Shown here: in pieces, positions 16,822 to 25,919 of the stretch | How the letters are laid out: each line of letters opens with the position of its first letter | Position numbering within the stretch: the stretch's first letter is position 1 | Assembly: GCA_003671025.1 (NCBI GenBank) | Contig: QWPW01000021.1 | Location: 1-58,259 of the forward strand | Direction of reading: 5' to 3' | DNA: 58,259 nucleotides | Source: Planctomycetota bacterium | GTDB lineage: Bacteria > Planctomycetota > Phycisphaerae > Phycisphaerales > SM1A02 | Notes under the pieces: generated by a model | Database searches by the model: none | Told to the model about the DNA's origin: nothing | The model's input: only the letters and a program-made list of their open reading frames with translations | Position numbers and translations under genes: made by a program

Positions 16822-18405
16822 ATGTCTGTCACAGGAGCCACCACCACGTTTGTTCATGCGCGGATCTTCACGGGAGATTCGCGAAGGCCCTATGCGCACA
16901 GTGTGTCGGTGCGCGATGGCGTCATCGTTGCGATTGACGGTGCTCACGAAGGCACGATCATCGACCTGCAAGGACGCTTTCTCTGCGCGGGTTTGATCGA
17001 CGCACATCTGCATCTCACTCTCGGTGCGGCAACACTTTCGCAGTGCAATCTCGCGGGCTGCACCTCGCGTGACGAGTTCGAAGCACGCATCGAAACGCAC
17101 GCGCGCACACTCGACGCGCAAGGCGACAGCAACGCATGGCTCATCGCATTTGGCTGGAATGAAGCCGATTGGAGTGGTCACGCGCCCGATCAAAAGTGGT
17201 TGCTCGGTGCAGGAAATCGCCCCGCCGTCGCTTGGCGCATGGATCAACATGCGTGCCTCATCAATCATGCTGCGCTGCAATTGGTCGACAGCAGTGACGT
17301 CGAAGGTGGCGAGATTGATCGCGACGCATCCGCCGCGCCGACTGGAATGTTTCGCGAGCAAGCCGCATGGAAGCGCGTGATTCCCGCAATTCCCGCTGCA
17401 ACGCTCGAGGCGAAGCGCGTCGCGTTGCAGCACGCATGCGCGCATCTGCACACGCTCGGACTCGTGGCCGCAGGGTCGATGGAATATCTGTGCGACCTCG
17501 AAGGAGTGTTCGTGCCACTGCGCGACGAGCTCACGCTGCGCGTGCACGCGACCGTGCTCGATCGCGATTGGTCACTCGATGCGCCGCCACGCATTCCCGC
17601 TGAAACTAGTGATTTCTTTCGCATCATCGGCTTCAAGAGTTTTGCCGATGGCACGCTCGGTTCGCGCACCGCATTGATGCGTGAGCCCTACTGCGACGCG
17701 TTGCCAAATGCAGCGCATCCCGCGGGAATCGCCATGGAACACACGCAACGCGGCGAACTCGCGCAGTGGATGCGCGCCGTTCAAGCGCTCGGACTTTCGC
17801 CGTCGATTCACTGCATCGGCGACCGTGGCGCGCAACTCGTGCTCGATGCCTGCGACGAATGCAACGACACGCCCGCGCCCCGACTCGAGCACATGCAAAC
17901 GCTGGCGCATCAAGACATCCCCCGTCTCGCCGGTCGTTACGCGAGCATGCAACCGTTGCACAAAGCCGATGACGCGCGGCTTGTGATGCAACGCCTCGGC
18001 GCGCAGCGAGTCGAACGATTTTTTGCGTTTCGCTCGCTGCTTGCGCACGGCGCGCGCGTGGCCTTTGGCAGCGATTGGCCCATCGTTTCGCCTGATCCGC
18101 TGCTAGGAATGCGCGCGGCCATCACTGGTCTTGACCTCGATGGACGGCCCTTTGCAACCAGCGAATCGATCACGGCGCACGACGCGCTCATCGCCTACAC
18201 GCGCACTGCCGCAGAGATGTTGCAACTCAACGGCGGCACCATCGCCGTCGGGCGCAACGCCGATTTCACCGTGCTTGATCCCTCACCGTTTGAAATCGAT
18301 TGGACGCGCGAACTTCCCGTGGTCAGCGCCACAGTGATTGCGGGTCACGCAGTTTATGATCGCGACGCTACTCTCCGCGCACGCACGATGGAACACACAC
18401 GATGA
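16822..18405 (+). CDS. YtcJ-like amidohydrolase (amidohydrolase-3 family)
   Basis: The 527-residue metal-dependent hydrolase has the N-terminal composite beta segment (FVHARIFTGD...VSVRDGVIVAID), the metal motif in GLIDAHLHLT (HxH), a central HCIGDRG, LEHMQTLA, and the late GSDWPIVSPDP aspartate. The C-terminal TVLDPSPFEID segment completes the beta domain. The family hydrolyses amide bonds in varied substrates, and the specific substrate cannot be read. Its stop overlaps the start of the site-2-protease homologue by 4 bases (ATGA), so the two are translationally coupled. Confidence 0.88.
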   Translation: MSVTGATTTFVHARIFTGDSRRPYAHSVSVRDGVIVAIDGAHEGTIIDLQGRFLCAGLIDAHLHLTLGAATLSQCNLAGCTSRDEFEARIETHARTLDAQGDSNAWLIAFGWNEADWSGHAPDQKWLLGAGNRPAVAWRMDQHACLINHAALQLVDSSDVEGGEIDRDASAAPTGMFREQAAWKRVIPAIPAATLEAKRVALQHACAHLHTLGLVAAGSMEYLCDLEGVFVPLRDELTLRVHATVLDRDWSLDAPPRIPAETSDFFRIIGFKSFADGTLGSRTALMREPYCDALPNAAHPAGIAMEHTQRGELAQWMRAVQALGLSPSIHCIGDRGAQLVLDACDECNDTPAPRLEHMQTLAHQDIPRLAGRYASMQPLHKADDARLVMQRLGAQRVERFFAFRSLLAHGARVAFGSDWPIVSPDPLLGMRAAITGLDLDGRPFATSESITAHDALIAYTRTAAEMLQLNGGTIAVGRNADFTVLDPSPFEIDWTRELPVVSATVIAGHAVYDRDATLRARTMEHTR

Positions 18406-19088
18406 GCGATATCGGTTTACTAGGCATCTACAACAATTGGGGACTTGTCGGCGCCGCGGCGTTTTTGTTTTGGGCCGTGTTCTCGGTAACGCTGCACGAA
18501 CTCGCGCACGGATGGGCCGCCATCTGGCAAGGCGATCAAACTCCGCGCATCTACGGACGCATGACATGGAACCCAGTCGTGCACATGGGTTGGATGTCGT
18601 TGATCTTGCTCGCGTTGGTGGGCTTCTGCTGGGGAATGATGCCCACGGATCCGAGTCAATATCGTTGGGGTCGACGCGGCCGCATCGTGGTCTCGGGCGC
18701 GGGCCCTGCGATGAACATCGCGTTGGCGTTGCTCTGTTGGACTGTCGTCGGAGTGCTCGTGGGCAAGGGCATCGATCGCGCCGATGAAGATGCGCTCACG
18801 ACGCGCTTGTTTGAGTTCGCTCTCATCGGCGGAATGCTCAACGGCGTCATGGCACTGTTCAACATGTTGCCTCTGCCGCCGTTTGACGGAGCGAGCGTCG
18901 TCGCGGGATTCTCACGCACCTACTACCGTTGGATGCACGATCCTCGCGTGCAAAACGCGGGGTTTTTCATCGTGGTGATCGCGATGTTCTCGGGATTTGC
19001 CGGCCTGTGCAGCGTGTGGGCCACACGCACGGGCGCCGCTTGGGCTGCTCTTGTCGCCGACCTCATCGGGCCCAGCGCACTCGGTTGA
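18402..19088 (+). CDS. Site-2-protease family membrane metalloprotease (M50)
   Basis: This is a polytopic membrane protein of 228 residues. The zinc motif HELAH lies in the second hydrophobic segment (VTLHELAHGWAA), and the third ligand motif MLPLPPFDGAS is near residue 150, as in minimal M50 proteases lacking a PDZ domain. The family cleaves transmembrane helices of substrates such as anti-sigma factors. No anti-sigma factor or obvious substrate gene is adjacent. Coupling to the amidohydrolase by ATGA overlap is seen but its meaning is unclear. Confidence 0.88.
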   Translation: MSDIGLLGIYNNWGLVGAAAFLFWAVFSVTLHELAHGWAAIWQGDQTPRIYGRMTWNPVVHMGWMSLILLALVGFCWGMMPTDPSQYRWGRRGRIVVSGAGPAMNIALALLCWTVVGVLVGKGIDRADEDALTTRLFEFALIGGMLNGVMALFNMLPLPPFDGASVVAGFSRTYYRWMHDPRVQNAGFFIVVIAMFSGFAGLCSVWATRTGAAWAALVADLIGPSALG

Positions 19089-19363
19089 GCGAGTCAGACT
19101 CGGCTCATGCATGCTCGCGGTTATCCGACTTTCATCGACGATCAAGTCACGATGATCGCGATGAGATTTCTCTCGCGACCCAGACGCGATGAACGCATCG
19201 ATTGCATCCGCGCACGGTTTCCTCTACCTTTGTCCGTTCGCAACCGCGCTCTGAAGGTGTGCCGCACGACGGTCAATCCCGTTCAACGGCACATCGGAGT
19301 CCTGACAAGTTCACCAATGAGGTGAGCGGGACCTATGAGTGCGCAAACACGAAAGGTACGACT

Positions 19364-19627
19364 ATGGTCGTGCTCCGTATGAAGCGAATGGGTCGATCCC
19401 ATTCTCCGTTCTATCGCCTCTCCGCGATGGACAAGCGTTCGCCCCGTGATGGCGCCGTCATCGAAAACTTGGGTTGGTACAACCCCGTCGCCAAGCCTGG
19501 CGCGCAGTACATGTTCCATGTTGAGCGTGTGAAGTACTGGCTCTCCGTCGGTGCACAGCCCTCCGAGACCGCTGCGAATTTGCTCAAGAAGGTCGGCGTG
19601 GATCCGACTCCGGGCAAGAAGATTTGA
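19364..19627 (+). CDS. rpsP: Ribosomal protein bS16
   Basis: This small-subunit protein of 87 residues begins MVVLRMKRMGRSHSPFYRL and contains DKRSPRDGAVIENLGWYNP and VKYWLSVGAQPSETAANLLKK, standard for bS16. The ATG at 19364 follows AAAGG at proper spacing; the upstream part of the open frame is not coding-like. It heads the rpsP-trmD-rplS cluster. The ~275-base gap before it should hold the promoter and leader. The usual rimM and KH-domain genes are missing between rpsP and trmD. Confidence 0.97.
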   Translation: MVVLRMKRMGRSHSPFYRLSAMDKRSPRDGAVIENLGWYNPVAKPGAQYMFHVERVKYWLSVGAQPSETAANLLKKVGVDPTPGKKI

Positions 19628-19756
19628 CGAGCTAACTACACCAACGCGGTCGACGTTTTTGTCGACGGTGCTGCGGGCAGTGGAGCGCATGTAAAGATCA
19701 TGCGTCGGACGCAACGAGATGCCTTTCACCAGGCAAATCCCAGTGCGAATCGATCA

Positions 19757-20626
19757 ATGAGAATTGACGTGCTCACCATCTTCCCTGATCTGTTTACGGG
19801 TTTCCTCGCCACGAGTATTCCCGCCAACGCGATCGAATCGGGTGCGCTTTCGTGCCACGTGCACGACATTCGCATTCATGCAGCAAACCGTCATCGCAAA
19901 GTCGACGACAGACCGTTTGGTGGAGGACCTGGAATGGTGATGATGTGCCAGCCCATCTTCGACGCCGTTAAGGCCGCAGAATCCGTGACTTCACAGTCCA
20001 CGGATGGGTGTCCTGCGACAAATATCGTGCGCGTGCTGCTCTCTCCGCAAGGTGAGCGCCTTACGCAACCGCGTGTCGAATGGCTTGCGCAACAACCTCA
20101 TCTTCTGCTTCTCTGCGGCCACTACGAAGGAATCGACGAGCGCGTCATCGAAGAGCTCAACCCTCTCGAAATTTCGCTCGGCGACTATGTGCTTTCCGGC
20201 GGCGAGCTCGGCGCGATGGTTCTCATCGATGCCGTGGCGCGTTTGCAAGCGGGCGTCCTCGGTCACGAGGATTCCGCGGCGGAAGATTCCTTCTCAGTGC
20301 GCTCAAGCGAAGGCGCGCCTCTGCTCGATTGCCCCCACTACACCCGACCACGCGAGTGGAACGGTCGTGAAGTTCCAGAAGTTCTGCTCTCGGGCGACCA
20401 TCAAGCGGTGGCCCGATGGCGTGATGCGCAGCGCATCGAGCGGACGCAAACGCGTCGGCCTGATTTGCTGCAAGACTGTCTGCTCAAAGACACTCAATGT
20501 GATCGTTCGATACTCACTCACCCGCGACCCCTGCTCACAGCAAAACAAAACATCGCTGCTGAGCACGTCGCAACTCCAACGCGGACACCTGAGGCTTCGT
20601 TTAAAGCCAACGATCTGCACGGATAA
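19757..20626 (+). CDS. trmD: tRNA (guanine37-N1)-methyltransferase TrmD
   Basis: TrmD methylates G37 next to the anticodon and prevents frameshifting. The 289-residue product starts MRIDVLTIFPDLF and shows the trefoil-knot SAM site LLCGHYEGIDERVIEE...EISLGDYVLSGGELGAMVLIDA. A C-terminal extension of about 40 residues beyond the usual end (THPRPLLTAKQN...) has no recognised domain. ATG 19757 is chosen at the conserved N-terminus. It follows rpsP by ~130 bases and precedes rplS by 37. Confidence 0.97.
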   Translation: MRIDVLTIFPDLFTGFLATSIPANAIESGALSCHVHDIRIHAANRHRKVDDRPFGGGPGMVMMCQPIFDAVKAAESVTSQSTDGCPATNIVRVLLSPQGERLTQPRVEWLAQQPHLLLLCGHYEGIDERVIEELNPLEISLGDYVLSGGELGAMVLIDAVARLQAGVLGHEDSAAEDSFSVRSSEGAPLLDCPHYTRPREWNGREVPEVLLSGDHQAVARWRDAQRIERTQTRRPDLLQDCLLKDTQCDRSILTHPRPLLTAKQNIAAEHVATPTRTPEASFKANDLHG

Positions 20627-20663
20627 ACCGCGCCAAACTAGGCGCTGCAAGAGGAATCTCCCA

Positions 20664-21068
20664 ATGGCAAGACTCAATCGATCTGAAATTCTCAACAGCG
20701 TTGTTGCAAGCCAATTGAAGCCAGCAGGTGAACTGCCGATTTTCTCGGTTGGCGACACCATTGACGTGCACTACAAGATCATCGAAGGCGACAAAGAGCG
20801 CGTTCAAGTGTTCCAAGGTGTGCTGCTCGCCGACACCGGTGGCCGTGGCATCAGCCGCATGATCACCGTGCGTCGTATCGTCGCCAACGAAGGCGTCGAG
20901 CGTTCGTTCCCCGTCAACTCGCCACGACTGGCGAAGATTGATGTGGTTCGTCGCGGCGATGCTCGTCGCGCCAAGCTGTACTACCTGCGCGATCGGTTCG
21001 GCAAGAGCCGTCGTCTGCGCGATCAGCGTCGCGGCCTCAAGCATGTTGGCGGCGCCACGACAACTTGA
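20664..21068 (+). CDS. rplS: Ribosomal protein bL19
   Basis: The protein of 134 residues has the bL19 core: FSVGDTIDVHYKIIEGDKERVQVFQGVLL, ITVRRIVANEGVERSFPVNSP and RRAKLYYLRDRFGKS. The reading frame is open far upstream, but the ATG at 20664 preceded by GAGGA gives the standard protein. It is the last gene of the rpsP-trmD-rplS cluster and is followed by a clear terminator. Confidence 0.97.
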   Translation: MARLNRSEILNSVVASQLKPAGELPIFSVGDTIDVHYKIIEGDKERVQVFQGVLLADTGGRGISRMITVRRIVANEGVERSFPVNSPRLAKIDVVRRGDARRAKLYYLRDRFGKSRRLRDQRRGLKHVGGATTT

Positions 21069-21108
21069 TCGCGTACGTAACGCACTGATCGACTCATTCA
21101 TAAACTCG

Positions 21109-21140
21109 AATCGGCTGCCGAAAGGCAGCCGATTTCTTTC
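21109..21140 (+). terminator. Intrinsic terminator after rplS
   Basis: An 11-bp stem (21109-21119 with 21124-21134) with a GAAA loop is followed by TTTCTTT. Confidence 0.92.
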
Positions 21141-21155
21141 TACTATCTCCTACCG

Positions 21156-21536
21156 ATGCGCGTTCGACTTGCCAAGAGCTTCACCTTCGAAGCCGCTCAC
21201 TTCCTCCCTTGCTTTGCCGATGGCCACAAGTGCCGACGCATGCACGGACATTCGTTTCGTGTCGATGTTGTGGTCGAAGGCGATGTCGATCCTGCGCGGG
21301 GATTTCTCGTCGATTACGGCGACATCAAAAAGGCGATCTCGCCGATCCATGATGCGCTCGACCATCGCTGCCTCAATGAGATTGCCGGACTCGAGAATCC
21401 CACCAGCGAGATGCTCGCGGTTTGGATTTGGGATCGCCTCGCGCCGTCGTTGCCGCTGCTTGCGGAAGTGATCGTGTGCGAAACATGCACCAGTCGCTGT
21501 GAGTATCGCGGTCCGTTGTGGCGCGCTCCACGCTGA
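21156..21536 (+). CDS. queD: 6-carboxytetrahydropterin synthase (QueD / PTPS family)
   Basis: The 126-residue protein belongs to the 6-pyruvoyltetrahydropterin synthase family. It has CRRMHGHSF (zinc His and catalytic Cys), an upstream zinc His in FEAAHF, LDHRCLNEI with NPTSE, and the final E...C.Y substrate-anchoring segment. QueD makes 6-carboxytetrahydropterin for queuosine. No queC, queE or queF is adjacent, and no preQ1 riboswitch is recognised, so a folate-bypass role as in some PTPS paralogues cannot be excluded. Confidence 0.9.
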   Translation: MRVRLAKSFTFEAAHFLPCFADGHKCRRMHGHSFRVDVVVEGDVDPARGFLVDYGDIKKAISPIHDALDHRCLNEIAGLENPTSEMLAVWIWDRLAPSLPLLAEVIVCETCTSRCEYRGPLWRAPR

Positions 21537-21609
21537 GCAACATGCGTGCGCATTGCATTTCCACACCACGCGCGCCGTCATTCATCAACGCAACACTTCG
21601 ACATCACGC

Positions 21610-22317
21610 GTGACCACTCGTCCCATTCATCTCCTCCACGACGCTCGCACACTCGCACGCATGATTGGTGTGGAAGTTCCGTGTTGCTCCCATGTCGCGA
21701 TGCCTACACGCGGAGAAGCGCAAGCGCTCGCCGCGTTTGTCGAAGGCAATCCGCTCTCGGGTGATTGGATGGTCGACATTGACGCGCCGTCGAAGCGCTT
21801 GGTGTCGTGGAGCGGAACCATGGCCAGCGAACTTTTCGGCGACGATCCGCGCACGTGGATGCGCGCGGGACAAGAGCGATTCGCTGCGTTTCTCGATGAA
21901 ATCACGCCCGCGCTGCGTCACCACCAACGCACGTTGTGCTTTCGCCCACACCACCGTCATGTTCTCGGCGATGTGCACGCGTCGGTAAAACTACTGCGCG
22001 AGCGAGCCGATCGACCGTTCGAAGTGCTGCTCTCACCAGCCGACATGATCGCGCCGTCGATGATGAATTGCCTCGACGATCACCTCGAGCGCATGTTCAC
22101 CCATCTCGGTGAAGCGGCGTGCGCAGTCCTGTTGTGCGACATCGTGGCCACCGCTGAAACTGCTGAAAATGGCTTGTTTTCCCCGTGTCCGCTGGGAGAA
22201 GGCCTGCTGCCCGCACCGCTGCTGGCACGATTGTTGCGCGACCATGTTCCCGCCACGACCCCGATCATCTTCTTTCCCGGGAACATCGAAGCGCAGCGCG
22301 CTAGCGTGGGAATGTGA
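21610..22317 (+). CDS. Hypothetical protein, possibly TIM-barrel-like
   Basis: I do not recognise this protein (235 residues from a GTG start). The open frame begins at 21499 and overlaps the end of queD by 38 bases; GTG 21610 or ATG 21661 are more plausible starts. Hydrophobic strands alternate with helices (ACAVLLCDIVATA, TTPIIFFPGN), and several His/Asp motifs (CFRPHHRHVLGDVH) could bind metal, giving a sugar-isomerase-like look that is only an impression. It lies between queD and the HNH gene. Confidence 0.5.
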   Translation: MTTRPIHLLHDARTLARMIGVEVPCCSHVAMPTRGEAQALAAFVEGNPLSGDWMVDIDAPSKRLVSWSGTMASELFGDDPRTWMRAGQERFAAFLDEITPALRHHQRTLCFRPHHRHVLGDVHASVKLLRERADRPFEVLLSPADMIAPSMMNCLDDHLERMFTHLGEAACAVLLCDIVATAETAENGLFSPCPLGEGLLPAPLLARLLRDHVPATTPIIFFPGNIEAQRASVGM

Positions 22318-22462
22318 GCGCTGCTCGCACAACGGAACGCGTCGATCAATCTGGGCTTTGACGCGCGGCCTTTCGCAAATTGACCATTGCATGAACGCAC
22401 GACGCGTTCTGTGAGTTAGCATTGCGAGGTCTGCGGAACGGAATCCGCGACATGGAGCATCG

Positions 22463-23122
22463 ATGATTGCGCTTTCGAGCGGAGTGTTGATCAATCCTAC
22501 GAACGGACTGGACGCAAAGGTCCTCGTTCTCAATAAGCACTTCAGCGCGATTCGCGTTGTGGATGCCCGTCGAGCCTTCATTCTGTTGTGCAAGGAAATC
22601 GCCGAGGTCGTGGCCGTTGAAGACGGCTCGTATGTGACCTATCCGTTCACCACTTGGACGGAACTGTCGGAGTTTCGCCAGCAGTTTGAGGCGAGCGAAC
22701 ACGACTGGGTGCGCACCGCACGCATCTCGATCGCGGTCCCCAAGATCGTGCGCATCCTCGGCTACGACCGACTGCCGCGCGAACAAGTCAAACTCAACCG
22801 TCGCAACATTTACGCGCGCGATTCCAGTCGTTGCCAATATTGCAACAAAGTTTTTTCGACCAAAGAACTCACGCTCGATCATGTGCGTCCGCGCGTGCAA
22901 GGCGGCGAAAACTCATGGATCAATCTGGTGTGCGCGTGTGTGCGCTGCAACGCGCGCAAAGGTGGACGCACGCCAGAACAAGCGGGCATGCGCCTCATTC
23001 GTCCGCCGGTCAAACCCAAGCGCAACCCCGCGATTTCGATTCGTTTGGGCAGTCCCAAGTACCAGTCTTGGAAGGCTTTCCTTGACGAGGCGTACTGGAC
23101 CGTTGAGCTCTCGGAAGGCTGA
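22463..23122 (+). CDS. HNH endonuclease family protein
   Basis: The 219-residue protein has a C-terminal HNH domain. The zinc-knuckle CQYC is followed by LTLDHVRPRVQGGENSWINLVCACVRCNARKGGRTP, which gives the His-Asn residues and the second CxxC. The N-terminal ~110 residues (VLVLNKHFSAIRVVDARRAFILL) match the conserved region of a widespread stand-alone HNH family whose cellular role is unsettled. GGAG lies upstream of the ATG. No restriction methylase or phage gene is near, so it is probably a chromosomal housekeeping type. Confidence 0.85.
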   Translation: MIALSSGVLINPTNGLDAKVLVLNKHFSAIRVVDARRAFILLCKEIAEVVAVEDGSYVTYPFTTWTELSEFRQQFEASEHDWVRTARISIAVPKIVRILGYDRLPREQVKLNRRNIYARDSSRCQYCNKVFSTKELTLDHVRPRVQGGENSWINLVCACVRCNARKGGRTPEQAGMRLIRPPVKPKRNPAISIRLGSPKYQSWKAFLDEAYWTVELSEG

Positions 23123-23311
23123 GCGACGATTGTCACGCGCCTGAATTGAAGCGCTTCGCTCGCGCGTCGCTGCCGCGTGATCCGCGTGAATTCAAGACGT
23201 TGATGGGCGCGAGAACTCGCGCGGGTGTGTGAAGTTTCGCGGATTCATCGACGAGCTCATGCCGCGCCGCTGCACGCGCGCAGTAGCATCGCCCGCTCAG
23301 GAGTCCCACTT

Positions 23312-24037
23312 ATGTCGAATCGCGCCGAGAAGAACCAAGTTGTCATCTCCCCCGCCCCCGTCGATGACGTTGCGTCAAACGAGAAGGCCGCGCGCAAGGC
23401 CGCCAAAGCTGCGGAGAAGTCCGCTGCGAAACTCGCCGTGAAATCACAGCCCGCGCCTGATGAGGCAGTCGCTGTGGATGCTGCTGCGAAGTTGGCAGCG
23501 AAGGAACACAAGACGCAAATGAAGGCGCAAATGAAGGCCGCCGCGAAAGCACAAGCAAGCGCCGCGAAGGTGGCCGCGAAACTCGCGAAGGCAGAGCGAA
23601 AGGCCGCGAAGTCTGCATCGCCTGAAGTGACAAGCGCGCAGCCGACGTTCAAACATCTGCGCAAGCGCAATCTCAACAGTGGCAAGGGCGAGACCCCGCT
23701 AGAAATCGGCCAGTCGCTGGTCGCGCTCTTCAACGCGGGAAAATCCGAAGAGGCTGAATCGACGTGGTATCACCGCAAGATCGAATCGATCGAAGCAGAT
23801 GGACGCGTGTTCGAGGGCTTAAAGGGCGTGCTCGAGAATGGCAAATGGTGGCGCGAGAATTTCACCGTGCTCTCGGCGCACGCGGAGGGCCCGTATGTGT
23901 GCAGCACCGGATTCACGGTGATCTACTCAGGCAGCGCGCGGAAGAGCAACGGTGCGTTGATCGATCTTGCTGAAACGGGCGTGTACACCGTGAAGAAGGG
24001 TCGCATCGTGCGCGAGCAGTTCATGCGCAAGGCGTGA
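23312..24037 (+). CDS. NTF2/SnoaL-like domain protein with Lys/Ala-rich N-terminal tail
   Basis: The 241-residue protein has two parts. Residues ~20-110 are almost entirely Ala, Lys and Glu repeats (AARKAAKAAEKSAAKLA and similar), predicted helical or disordered and resembling histone-H1-like tails. Residues ~125-241 form an NTF2-like fold: a helix IGQSLVALFNAGKSEEAE, then strands including WYHRKIESIEADGRVFEG, GFTVIYSG and GVYTVKKGRIVREQFM. The function is unknown; the basic tail could bind nucleic acid. ATG 23312 follows AGGAG. The 190-base gap upstream shows no other gene. Confidence 0.7.
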   Translation: MSNRAEKNQVVISPAPVDDVASNEKAARKAAKAAEKSAAKLAVKSQPAPDEAVAVDAAAKLAAKEHKTQMKAQMKAAAKAQASAAKVAAKLAKAERKAAKSASPEVTSAQPTFKHLRKRNLNSGKGETPLEIGQSLVALFNAGKSEEAESTWYHRKIESIEADGRVFEGLKGVLENGKWWRENFTVLSAHAEGPYVCSTGFTVIYSGSARKSNGALIDLAETGVYTVKKGRIVREQFMRKA

Positions 24038-24102
24038 TGCGCGATCGAGACGCGTGAGACATTCGCCTCGCATTCACTTCGCATGCGCCGCAGCCAACAC
24101 AC

Positions 24103-25584
24103 TCACGAGAGCAGCGTCAACCCGATGGTGAGGGTGACCGCGTTGTTGATTCCGTGTGCCACCATGGGCGCGATGAGACTTCCGCGCACTTCGCGATAAA
24201 GGCAGAAGCCCACCGCGAGTCCTCCCAGCGCAGGCACGAAAAGTGCGCCTTGCGGATGGATGGCCGCGAAGATGAAACTCGATGAAACCGCAGCAACCAC
24301 CGCGGAAACCAGGCGAATGCGCGGAGCGACCAGCGCGCGCAGGTGGCCGTACAGCAATCCGCGAAACGCAATCTCTTCGACAATCGGCGCCGCGACGCTC
24401 GCAAGCAGCAGCAGCATCACGATCTCGATCCCACTGGCGCCGCCGAGCATCTCCACCGCAGGATGGCTCGGTTGTGGTTGCTTGCCCATCAGTGCTTCAC
24501 TCAACATTGTGAGCACCATGAAGACCAACAAGCCCGCAGCGAGAAACGGAATCGCGCTCACGTAGCACGAGATACCGCAGAGACTTTCGCGCACCAAACC
24601 TTGTCCCGTATTCAGGCCGATGAGTTGCCGAAGTTGCGCGAACGAAACTCCGCGCAGTCGTGGATAGGCCAGCACGAGGAGCGACGCAAACATCGCGCCG
24701 ATCGACAACGCGAGGCGCATCGCAGCGGGCAATTCGTCGCCTTCTTCAAGACAAAGCATCGTCACCAAATCGCCCAGCAACATCGCGCCGATCGTGAGTC
24801 CAAGAAAGGCGACCATCCACACGGCAAATGTTTCGCCGAGCACGATTGAAGTGTGTGTGTCGTGTGCGAGTTCGATGCGCGGCTTGATCGCTCCGCGCCC
24901 CAGGCAAACCCCAAGCACCAGCAACGCGGTGAGACCTGAGAAGAACACCACGCAGTACCACAGGGCGACGAAGACGATGACCACGACCGTGCGCGTGGCT
25001 TCTTCATCCGCGTGCGAGCCCAACGCGCGACCGAAGAAACCTAGCGACTGCTCGATCGCCTCCATGCGTTGCGTGGACAGGACGTCGATCGATGGAGGCG
25101 TCGCATCGGTCGATGAGTCGATCTGTCCATCAACGGATGACGCGGCGTCCGTGGTTGCCGCGAGCGACTCCATCACCGCGACGAGATCGTCGCGCAACGT
25201 CGTGGCCGCAACCGATTCGGTTTCGATAGCGCGCGCTTGATCGGCGCCGAGTGTCCAGCCGCTCACGCGCCCGACGAGCACGCTGTATCCCAGTCGGTCC
25301 GCAAGTGGAGCGTCAGGCTCACAGAGCGGCTTCGCACTTTCCAAAATTTGTTGCGATGACATCGATGGAGCTATCGATCGCAGTCCATCGACCGCGATGA
25401 CGATCTTTCCCATGAGCTCACTTTGCATCTGAATCGGGGCAACGAAATCGACCTCGACTACAGGCGCGTCCACCACCTCGGCCTCGTCACCCGCGCGAAA
25501 TGACTGCAAAAACGCGGTAAAAAGCGTGATCAGAAGGATGCTGACCCACACGCATGACAGCCGAAGTTTCTCAGAGTTGATCAT
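24103..25584 (-). CDS. CPBP-family intramembrane metalloprotease with large extracytoplasmic domain
   Basis: The protein of 493 residues has one N-terminal transmembrane helix, a polar domain to about residue 200, then six or more membrane segments. The C-terminal CPBP (Rce1/CAAX-like) motifs are present: EEIAFRGLLYGHLRAL (EExxxR), FIFAAIHPQG (FxxxH) and VAHGINNAV (HxxxN). Relatives act in prenyl-protein processing, bacteriocin immunity or signalling; no substrate is evident here. It is divergent from rplM. Confidence 0.87.
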   Translation of the reverse strand: MINSEKLRLSCVWVSILLITLFTAFLQSFRAGDEAEVVDAPVVEVDFVAPIQMQSELMGKIVIAVDGLRSIAPSMSSQQILESAKPLCEPDAPLADRLGYSVLVGRVSGWTLGADQARAIETESVAATTLRDDLVAVMESLAATTDAASSVDGQIDSSTDATPPSIDVLSTQRMEAIEQSLGFFGRALGSHADEEATRTVVVIVFVALWYCVVFFSGLTALLVLGVCLGRGAIKPRIELAHDTHTSIVLGETFAVWMVAFLGLTIGAMLLGDLVTMLCLEEGDELPAAMRLALSIGAMFASLLVLAYPRLRGVSFAQLRQLIGLNTGQGLVRESLCGISCYVSAIPFLAAGLLVFMVLTMLSEALMGKQPQPSHPAVEMLGGASGIEIVMLLLLASVAAPIVEEIAFRGLLYGHLRALVAPRIRLVSAVVAAVSSSFIFAAIHPQGALFVPALGGLAVGFCLYREVRGSLIAPMVAHGINNAVTLTIGLTLLS

Positions 25585-25800
25585 GACTGTTCCTGTTATT
25601 GGACGGGGAATCCGTCGCGCTCACTTCACTCGCACTCGCATCGATCGATGAAGCGATGTCATCACGGCGCACATCTTCGGATCGCGTCGAGACCGCGTCG
25701 GCCTGTCCTCGACACAACTCAACACGGACTCAACATCGACTCAATCGAGTCTTGATGCAAGATAGTTGCTTCACGATCACCAGTCTGCGCGTGCTTCGTC

Positions 25801-25828
25801 TTGACAGCAACGCGAGTAGTGGTATCTT
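25801..25828 (+). promoter_or_regulatory. Sigma-70-type promoter for rplM-rpsI
   Basis: TTGACA (25801-25806) and TATCTT (25823-25828) are separated by 16 bases, about 90 bases upstream of rplM. It lies in a 335-base gap between the divergent CPBP gene and rplM that contains no supported gene. Confidence 0.6.
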
Positions 25829-25919
25829 CACCGATTCTCCGCACGGTGACCCGTGCATACATTGACTGTCTTGACGCGGTGATCGCCGCGTCGAGGCCGA
25901 ACGAATTTTGGACAGCACA

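Noticed and set aside
16804-17547. 247-codon minus-strand ORF opposite the amidohydrolase
   Set aside because: Antisense shadow overlapping the conserved HxH-containing gene.
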